A stretch of 64,000 nt of DNA, from NCBI RefSeq assembly GCF_024170405.1, contig NZ_JALJYC010000001.1, positions 116,659 to 180,658 of the forward strand, read 5' to 3'. The notes under the pieces were generated by a model. The model saw nothing but the letters and a program-made list of their open reading frames with translations, searched no databases and was not told where the DNA came from. Every line of letters starts with the position of its first letter. The first letter of the stretch is position 1. This stretch comes from Neisseria perflava. GTDB taxonomy: Bacteria; Pseudomonadota; Gammaproteobacteria; Burkholderiales; Neisseriaceae. The translations under genes and the position numbers were made by a program. Below are positions 58,514 through 64,000 of the stretch, piece by piece.

Positions 58514-58543
58514 ATAATCGGTTAACAGAAAAAAGGAAATCCC

Positions 58544-59173
58544 ATGATTAAGCTCCATCACCTCGAACGCTCCCGCTCCATGCGTATTTTATGGCTGCTG
58601 GAAGAAATCGGCGTACCGTATGAATTGGTGACCTACCAGCGCGATCTGCAAACCATGCGCGCGCCGGAATCGTTGAAAAAAATTCATCCGTTGGGCAAAT
58701 CGCCGGTTTTGGAAATCGATGGCCAAACCGTGATTGAATCGGGCGCGATGGTGGAGCTGCTGGTCAAGCATTATGCGCCGCGCTTGGCGCCTGCTGCCGA
58801 CAGCCCCGAATATGCCGAATACCTGCAATGGCTGCATTTTGCCGAAAGCAGCGGCATGTTCCCGCTGTATTTCCGCATGTTCGGCGCGAAAATGCCGCAG
58901 CCGAATCTGTTGGCGCAGTTTGGCGCAGGCGAAATAGCGGCGGTGTTCGGCTATCTGGATACGCAGCTTGAGGGCAAAGATTTTATCGTCGGCGGCAAAC
59001 TCTCCGGCGCGGATTTTATGCTGGCGTTTACGCTGGAATTTTTGGAAATGCTGGGCGGCTTGGCGCAATTTGCCAATCTGCAACGCTATTTTGACGGCTT
59101 GCGCCAAACCGAAAGCTGGCAGCATGCCGCCGCTATTGAGCAGAAATGCTGCACGCAAGGTTTTAATTTTTAA
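58544..59173 (+). CDS. Glutathione S-transferase
   Basis: A 209-residue cytosolic GST. The N-terminal thioredoxin-like domain runs from I-K-L-H-H-L-E-R-S-R-S-M-R to the glutathione site S-P-V-L-E-I-D-G and V-I-E-S-G-A-M. A helical C-terminal domain contains F-I-V-G-G-K-L-S-G-A-D-F. AAGGAAA precedes the ATG. Located first after the OhrR-type operator and 35 bases before ohr, it is probably part of the same peroxide response. Confidence 0.9.
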   Translation: MIKLHHLERSRSMRILWLLEEIGVPYELVTYQRDLQTMRAPESLKKIHPLGKSPVLEIDGQTVIESGAMVELLVKHYAPRLAPAADSPEYAEYLQWLHFAESSGMFPLYFRMFGAKMPQPNLLAQFGAGEIAAVFGYLDTQLEGKDFIVGGKLSGADFMLAFTLEFLEMLGGLAQFANLQRYFDGLRQTESWQHAAAIEQKCCTQGFNF

Positions 59174-59208
59174 AAATTTATTTTATTCAAAAGTGAAAAG
59201 GAAACATC

Positions 59209-59640
59209 ATGAAAATCTTCTACAAAACCCGTGCTACTTCAGTTGGCGGCCGCGACGGTCATGTGCAGTTGGACGACAACACTTTGGCCTTTGATTTGGT
59301 CGGCTTTAGCAACGAAAGCGGCAAAACCGGCACCAATCCCGAGCAACTGTTTGCCATGGGCTACGCCGCCTGTTTTGATAATGCTTTGATTCATATTGCC
59401 CAACAGCAGAAGCTGGAAGGCGTGAAAACCCGCACCTCCTGCCAAGTCGGTATCGGCCAAAACGCGCAAGGCGGCTTTGCGCTGGACATTGATTTGGACG
59501 TGGAAGTACGCGGTTTGGACAAAGACGCCGCCATCGCGCTGGTGAAAAAAGGCCACGAAGTGTGCCCGTATTCCAATGCCACACGCGGCAATGTCGATGT
59601 GCGCCTGCATGTGAGCGTGGTGGAAACGGTTGATTTGTAA
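59209..59640 (+). CDS. ohr: Organic hydroperoxide resistance protein
   Basis: A 143-residue Ohr/OsmC-fold peroxidase that reduces organic hydroperoxides. Redox cysteines are Cys55 in G-Y-A-A-C-F and Cys119 in E-V-C-P-Y-S-N-A-T-R-G-N. The N-terminal Y-K-T-R-A-T-S-V-G-G-R-D-G-H is typical. AAAAGGA precedes the ATG. An insertion sequence lies just downstream, inside the hairpin that probably served as its terminator. Confidence 0.94.
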   Translation: MKIFYKTRATSVGGRDGHVQLDDNTLAFDLVGFSNESGKTGTNPEQLFAMGYAACFDNALIHIAQQQKLEGVKTRTSCQVGIGQNAQGGFALDIDLDVEVRGLDKDAAIALVKKGHEVCPYSNATRGNVDVRLHVSVVETVDL

Positions 59641-59656
59641 TTGAATCAATAAAACG

Positions 59657-59694
59657 AGGCCGTCGGAACGGTGTGACGGAAATCTTTGATTTCG
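59657..59694. repeat. Left half of a DUS-bounded hairpin split by an insertion sequence
   Basis: A degenerate DUS (AGGCCGTCGGAA) followed by GGTGTGACGGAAATC. Joined to 60765-60789 it rebuilds a unit very similar to the 64-base hairpin at 26072-26135. Its last eight bases (TGATTTCG) are the target duplication. Confidence 0.7.
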
Positions 59695-60756
59695 GGCGTA
59701 TAGGACAAAAAAGGTGTTAGAAACCGCTGAAAGCATTATCCTGTAAGGCTTTAAGCAGGATAAAAGCCTTGAACACAAAAAATGCCCTTTTTGCAGCTCA
59801 AAACGGCTGATTAAAGATGGCAAGTAAAATGGATTACAACGACATAAATGCAAAGACTACGGCAAGCGTTTCAGCAACAAAAAACGACCAACTAATGAGG
59901 AAATCTGGCAAGCATACACGCAAGGCAAACAGACGGCAGAACAATTAGCTAAGCTGTACCGTTGCAGCAGTAAAACCATCTACCGAGTACTTGCCGGTAT
60001 AAAAGGCAGAGACCGATATGCCCTTCCTGCCAAAGCCAATGTAATCATGGATACAACCTATTTCGGCAGAGCTTTCGGTATAATGGTTTTGTTTGACAGC
60101 ATCAGCAAACAACCTTTGTATGTTGAAGAGGTCAAACATGAAACCAATGCACTTTATGCCCAAGCTATTGAAACAATCAGAAGCAAAGGTATTGAAATAC
60201 AAAGCGTAATCTGTGATGGGAGAAAAGGGTTATTGCAATTATTCCCCGATATTCCCGGTCAACTGTGCCAATTTCATCAGGTTAAAACGGTTACCACTTA
60301 TTTGACCCGCAACCCGAAAACGGATGCAGCAACGGCGTTATACAAATTGGTACTGACATTGAAGAGCAGCAAAAAAGCCGCCTTTCAGACGGCCTTGAAT
60401 GAATGGCATGAACAATACCAGAACTTCCTGAACGAGCGTTCATACAATGAAGAAACGGGCAAATCCCACTATACCCACAAACGGCTCAGAAGTGCCTATC
60501 TGAGCCTGAAACGGAACATGAATTACCTGTTTACTTTTGAGGATTATCCTGATTTGCATATCCCAAATACGACTAACTTGCTGGATGGACAATTTGCAGA
60601 CTTGAAGCAGAAATTGAGATGTCACAAAGGCATGAAAAAGGAGAATAAAATTCGGTTTATTAAGGATTATTTCTCCAATCTAGCTAATAAATAACACCTT
60701 TTTTGTCCTATATGGGAAAAGTCCTCGAATTTAACACCTTTTTTGTCCTATAAGCC
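59695..60756. mobile_element. Decayed insertion sequence, IS256-like (zinc-ribbon variant)
   Basis: About 1,062 bases. The left end begins GGCGTATAGGACAAAAAAGG and the right end is its near-perfect complement over about 25 bases. The eight-base direct repeat TGATTTCG flanks the element at 59687-59694 and 60757-60764. A second copy of the right inverted repeat lies inside at 60692-60712, separated from the outer one (60732-60752) by 19 bases. The transposase is broken, so the element is probably not autonomous. Confidence 0.75.
59783..60694 (+). pseudogene. Transposase pseudogene of the IS256-like element
   Basis: The frame can be read from a zinc-ribbon start (C-P-F-C-S-S-K-R-L-I-K-D-G) to the stop at 60694, but it is disrupted. 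A TAA stop at 59825-59827 interrupts it. The second zinc pair is damaged (C-K-D-Y-G-K at 59849-59866, Tyr for Cys). No usable start codon precedes the zinc ribbon before an in-frame stop at 59744. The remaining 215 codons from ATG 60047 keep the Asp of M-D-T-T-Y-F-G and that of I-C-D-G-R-K-G. The family call rests on these blocks and the eight-base duplication. Confidence 0.72.
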
Positions 60757-60764
60757 TGATTTCG

Positions 60765-60789
60765 TTTTTACACCTGTTCAGACGGTCTT
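60765..60789. repeat. Right half of the split DUS-bounded hairpin
   Basis: Continues the unit interrupted by the insertion sequence and ends in TTCAGACGGTCTT, a DUS with one mismatch. It lies just before the dsbC stop. Confidence 0.65.
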
Positions 60790-60802
60790 GTTTTATTTCA
60801 TT

Positions 60803-61594
60803 TTACTTCTGATTTTTCTCAATAATTTCTTTCAACTGCGGCAGCGGGCTGTAACCGCTTTGCGTGCGGCCGTTGGGGAAAATCAGCGTCGGCGTGCCGG
60901 TAAAGCCCAATTGTTCGCCCAAGGAGGTGGTCTCGGTTACAGGATTGTCGCAGATTTTGACCGTAGCGGGTGTTTTGCCGTGGCGCATCCATTCCGTCCA
61001 AGTTTTCGTGCGGTTGGGGCTGCACCAAATCACTTCCGCCTTGCGCGCGGCGTCGGGGTGGAGGCTGGCAATTGGCATCATAAAATTGTAGATGGTGATG
61101 TCGGTCATTTTCTCAAATTCATGTTCCAAACGCTTGCAAAACGGGCAATCCGGGTCGGAAAACACCACCACTTTCAGACGGCCGTTGCCGCGCACTTCCT
61201 TAATCGCTTTATCCAGCGGCAGACTGGCGAAGTCGATTTTATTGAGTTCGGCGGTGCGCTCGTCGGTGAGGCTTTCGCGGGTGGCAGTGTTAATCAAATC
61301 GCCCACCAAAATATAGTCGCCTTTTGCGTCGGTATAAAGCACCTGATTGCCGCTGACCACCACTTCGTAAATGCCCTGAATCGGCGTATCGGCAACGCTG
61401 ACGACTTTCAAATCTTGCGCGGCATACATTTGTTCCAGCTTGGTTGTCAGCGTGTCGGTAACATTTTTGGCGGCCGGTTTGCCCAATGCGGCGGGGGCGG
61501 ACGCTGCTTTATTTTGGCTGACGGGCGTTTGCCCGCATGCAACCAGCGGCAGCAGCAGGGAGGGGAGTAATGTGCGGAGGAATTTGGTTTTCAT
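60803..61594 (-). CDS. dsbC: Thiol:disulfide isomerase DsbC, lipoprotein form
   Basis: A 263-residue periplasmic disulfide isomerase. The signal MKTKFLRTLLPSLLLPLVAC ends in a lipobox, so it is probably lipid-anchored. The N-terminal dimerisation domain contains I-Q-G-I-Y-E-V-V-V-S-G-N. The thioredoxin domain has F-S-D-P-D-C-P-F-C-K with the CPFC active site, and the cis-Pro loop G-F-T-G-T-P-T-L. It is convergent with ohr and the insertion sequence. Confidence 0.93.
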   Translation of the reverse strand: MKTKFLRTLLPSLLLPLVACGQTPVSQNKAASAPAALGKPAAKNVTDTLTTKLEQMYAAQDLKVVSVADTPIQGIYEVVVSGNQVLYTDAKGDYILVGDLINTATRESLTDERTAELNKIDFASLPLDKAIKEVRGNGRLKVVVFSDPDCPFCKRLEHEFEKMTDITIYNFMMPIASLHPDAARKAEVIWCSPNRTKTWTEWMRHGKTPATVKICDNPVTETTSLGEQLGFTGTPTLIFPNGRTQSGYSPLPQLKEIIEKNQK

Positions 61595-61686
61595 GTTTTA
61601 TCGTCATGGATGGGAAAACGGCATTGTAACAAATCTTGGCACGCTGTTTGGGTTAAAATACGCCTATTCTGTCTGACTGCATGCCC

Positions 61687-63858
61687 ATGATTTACCACCA
61701 CATCGCCTTAAACATCCCCCTTGCCGATGGTCTTTTGACCTATGCGCACAGCCAAGCCCTGCCGGTCGGTACCCGCGTGGTGGTGCCGTTTCGCGGCACG
61801 CCGCAGGTGGGTATCGTGTGGGCGGGTGATGTCGCGCCTGAGATGGATACGGTGAAAATCCAAAATATTCAGACGGCCTTTCTGGATGAACCGCCATTGC
61901 CCGCAGATTGGCGTGCGCTGCTTTCGTTTACCGCACGTTATTACCATTATCCGCTGGGGCAGGCGGTGGCGGCCGCGCTGCCGCAGGGTTTGCGCGAGGC
62001 CAAGCCTGCCGCGCTGCCGCAGCCGCCGCTGTTTTATGCTTTAAACGCAGCGGGCAGGGCGCAAACGCCGCCGCCACCGCGTTTTCATAAGAAAGCCGCC
62101 TTGTGGCAGGCTTTGGCGGATTCAGACGGCCCAAGCATGGCGGCCTTGAAGCAGGCCAACCATCAGGCGGCCAAGCTGGTGGAAGAATGGACGGCGCAAG
62201 GCTGGATTGAAGTGCGCAGCGCCGCCAAGCCGCAGCTGAGGCCGTCTGAACACACTCTAAATCCCGACCAGCAACACGCCGCGCAGCAGATTCAGACGGC
62301 CTTCGGGCGTTTCCAGCCGTTTTTGCTGTACGGTATTACCGGCAGCGGCAAAACCGAAGTGTATTTCGACGCCATTGCCAAAGTGTTGGCGGCGGGCAAA
62401 CAGGTGTTGTTTCTGCTGCCGGAAATCAACCTTACGCCGCAATTATTGAAGCGGGTGGAAGCGCGTTTTGCCGATGTGCCGACCGCCGTGTTACACAGCC
62501 AGACCGCCGCCGGACGGCGCACGCAGGATTATTTGCGCGCCATGCTGGGGCAGGCTAAATTGGTGATAGGCACGCGTCTGTCGGTGTTTACGCCACTGCC
62601 CGATGTCGGCCTGATTGTGGTGGATGAAGAACACGATTCCTCGTTTAAGCAGGACAACGAATTGCGCTATCAGGCGCGGGATTTGGCGGTGTGGCGGGCG
62701 AAACAGGCGGCCTGCCCGATTATCCTCGGCAGCGCCACGCCCAGCTTGGAGAGTTGGCACAAGGCGCAGAGCGGCGCGTACCAACTATTAACGCTGACCG
62801 AACGCGCCCACAGCGCCGCGCAGCTGCCGCAAGTGGAGATTCTCAACGTAGGCCGTCTGAAACTGGACAACGGTTTCTTACCGCAAGCCTTAGATTTACT
62901 CAAGAAAAATTACGAACAAGGCGGCATGTCGCTGATATACCTCAACCGGCGCGGCTTTGCGCCCGCGCTGTTTTGCGGCGACTGCGGCCACACCTTCGGC
63001 TGCCCGAATTGCTCGGCCAAAATGGTGCTGCACCAACGCGCGCGCCAGCTGCGCTGCCACCATTGCGACCACCGTGAAGCCGTGCCGATTAAATGCCCCG
63101 ACTGCGGCAATCAGGATTTGACCGCCGTCGGCCACGGCACGCAGCGCGTGGAAGAAACCCTGCGCCGCTTTATCCCGCAAGCTGCCGTGGTGCGGGTTGA
63201 CCGCGACAGCACTGCGCACAAAAATGACTGGGCGGATTTATACCGCCGCATTGCCGATAACGAAGTGGACATTTTGGTGGGCACGCAGATGATTGCCAAA
63301 GGCCATGATTTTGCGCGGTTGAATCTGGTGGTGGTGTTGAACGCCGACGGCAGCCTGTACAGCGCCGATTTTCGCGCACCGGAGCGCCTGTTTGCCGAGC
63401 TCATGCAGGTATCGGGGCGGGCGGGGCGTGCCGACAAGCCCGGCCGCGTGTTGATACAGACCCAACTGCCGGATCACCCCGTGTTTGCCGCCGTCAAAGC
63501 GCAGGATTACCGCCGCTTTGCCGACAAGGAATTGGCCGAGCGCCAACAGTTTGACCTGCCGCCCCTCGGTTTTCAGACGGCCATCCGCGCCGACGCGCCG
63601 AATGTGGCGGCGGCAACGGCATTTCTGAATGACATCAAAGCCGTGGTTGAGCCGCTCATGCCCGAGAGCGTGTCCTGCTTCGGCGCAACGCCTATGCTGA
63701 TGGTGCGGCTGGCCGAGCGCGAACGGGCGCAGGTGTTTCTCGAATCCGCCTCGCGCAAAGATATGCACCACGCTTTAGGTTTGTGGTTGCAGGTGTTGCG
63801 GCAGAATACCGACCACAAAATCCGCTGGAGCGTGGATGTTGATCCGCAGGAGATGTAA
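61687..63858 (+). CDS. priA: Primosomal replication restart helicase PriA
   Basis: A 723-residue 3'-to-5' helicase restarting stalled forks. The N-terminal DNA-binding domain starts M-I-Y-H-H-I-A. Walker A is G-I-T-G-S-G-K-T-E, the DEAH box V-V-D-E-E-H-D. A zinc-binding region with paired Cys (C-G-D-C-G-H-T-F-G-C-P-N-C and C-H-H-C-D-H...C-P-D-C-G) sits near residues 430-475, and motif VI is Q-V-S-G-R-A-G-R-A. Several DUS copies are in the coding sequence. The ATG at 61687 fits the family start; one two codons earlier is possible. Confidence 0.95.
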   Translation: MIYHHIALNIPLADGLLTYAHSQALPVGTRVVVPFRGTPQVGIVWAGDVAPEMDTVKIQNIQTAFLDEPPLPADWRALLSFTARYYHYPLGQAVAAALPQGLREAKPAALPQPPLFYALNAAGRAQTPPPPRFHKKAALWQALADSDGPSMAALKQANHQAAKLVEEWTAQGWIEVRSAAKPQLRPSEHTLNPDQQHAAQQIQTAFGRFQPFLLYGITGSGKTEVYFDAIAKVLAAGKQVLFLLPEINLTPQLLKRVEARFADVPTAVLHSQTAAGRRTQDYLRAMLGQAKLVIGTRLSVFTPLPDVGLIVVDEEHDSSFKQDNELRYQARDLAVWRAKQAACPIILGSATPSLESWHKAQSGAYQLLTLTERAHSAAQLPQVEILNVGRLKLDNGFLPQALDLLKKNYEQGGMSLIYLNRRGFAPALFCGDCGHTFGCPNCSAKMVLHQRARQLRCHHCDHREAVPIKCPDCGNQDLTAVGHGTQRVEETLRRFIPQAAVVRVDRDSTAHKNDWADLYRRIADNEVDILVGTQMIAKGHDFARLNLVVVLNADGSLYSADFRAPERLFAELMQVSGRAGRADKPGRVLIQTQLPDHPVFAAVKAQDYRRFADKELAERQQFDLPPLGFQTAIRADAPNVAAATAFLNDIKAVVEPLMPESVSCFGATPMLMVRLAERERAQVFLESASRKDMHHALGLWLQVLRQNTDHKIRWSVDVDPQEM

Positions 63859-63863
63859 ATAGA

Positions 63864-63906
63864 ATGAATCGCTTAAAATCGTATCAACTGCCTGATGAAA
63901 ATATAA
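63864..63906 (+). pseudogene. 5' fragment of the gene after priA, cut by an IS1016-type element
   Basis: ATG at 63864 after AGGAG opens MNRLKSYQLPDENI, then runs into the insertion element, where it would stop at 63921-63923. It looks like the start of a gene translated after priA; the product is unknown. Confidence 0.4.
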
Positions 63907-64000
63907 GGGGCTGTACTAGATAACTAGATTTATTCAAAATCATTTAGAATAAATCCCATGAAAAAAAGTCGACTGAGCCCTTATAAGCAAAACAAGCTAA
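63907..64000 (+). mobile_element. IS1016-type element, left end (continues beyond window)
   Basis: The inverted-repeat start GGGGCTGTACTAGATAACTA at 63907 and the transposase start at 63958 match the known layout of neisserial IS1016 (IS1595 superfamily). The rest lies outside the window. Confidence 0.75.
63958..64000 (+). CDS. IS1016-type transposase, N-terminal fragment
   Basis: ATG at 63958 opens MKKSRLSPYKQNKL, the typical start of IS1016 transposases; only 14 residues are inside the window. Confidence 0.75.
   Translation, partial: MKKSRLSPYKQNKL

Noticed and set aside
1..64000. CRISPR array, tRNA, rRNA or Correia (NEMIS) element
   Set aside because: No regularly spaced repeats, no recognisable tRNA or rRNA sequence, and no Correia terminal repeat (TATAGTGGATTAA-type) was found by reading; DUS repeats are dispersed, not arrayed.

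Overview
The window comes from a Neisseria-type betaproteobacterium, most likely a commensal species. The main evidence is the very dense DNA uptake sequence (DUS), mostly the AGGCCGTCTGAA dialect with a minority of ATGCCGTCTGAA, found singly and as inverted pairs in most intergenic gaps and in several genes. Supporting evidence is a pilMNOPQ-ponA-engB-cytochrome c4-resB-ccsB block in the order known from pathogenic Neisseria, an IS1016-type end, and a neisserial methylcitrate (prp-ackA) operon. The species cannot be fixed from the sequence alone.

Layout. 0-5.5 kb: the end of a peptide-type solute-binding protein, then prmA, accC and accB (minus) and queA (plus). 5.6-22.9 kb: a 17-kb block, all on the minus strand, for a Wzx/Wzy-type surface polysaccharide. 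It contains a UDP-HexNAc 6-dehydrogenase, flippase, polymerase, three GT4 glycosyltransferases, a PglB/PglC-type phosphoglycosyltransferase, separate ATP-grasp and HAD proteins, a PglC-type aminotransferase, a PglD-type 4,6-dehydratase, and the Wza/Wzb/Wzc export and phosphorylation set at the distal end. 23.4-28.2 kb: ribD, nrdR, a class II glutamine amidotransferase, aroB and aroK, with a MITE-like element between aroK and aroB. 28.3-36.7 kb: the type IV pilus machine (pilMNOPQ), divergent ponA, and engB. 36.9-40.9 kb: cytochrome c4 and the System II cytochrome c maturation pair. 41.2-46.8 kb: the fructose PTS operon fruB-fruK-fruA. 46.8-55.2 kb: a long leader region and prpB-prpC-acnD-prpF-ackA for propionate use through methylcitrate. 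55.3-59.6 kb: a small exported protein, tsaD, tenA, and an OhrR-like regulator divergent from a glutathione transferase and ohr, with two visible operator-like palindromes. 59.7-60.8 kb: a decayed insertion sequence with target duplication. 60.8-64 kb: dsbC, priA, and the start of an IS1016-type element that cuts into the next gene.

How it works together. In the polysaccharide block the pgl-type genes would make a 4-modified trideoxy sugar on undecaprenyl phosphate. The glycosyltransferases extend it, one residue possibly being a HexNAc uronic acid from the 6-dehydrogenase. Wzx flips it, Wzy polymerises it, and Wza/Wzc under Wzb control export it. The first-sugar enzymes resemble the neisserial protein O-glycosylation pathway, but what is one two-domain protein (PglB2) in some meningococci appears here as two overlapping genes plus a HAD phosphatase.

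Non-coding structure. DUS pairs come in two geometries. Pairs with the U-run outside (terminator form) sit mainly at operon ends and convergent junctions. 'Inside-out' pairs without a U-run sit in all four gaps of the prp-ackA operon and between accB and accC. Three loci also carry a second palindromic motif (AGGGTCTG) next to DUS pairs. No tRNA, rRNA or CRISPR array was seen.
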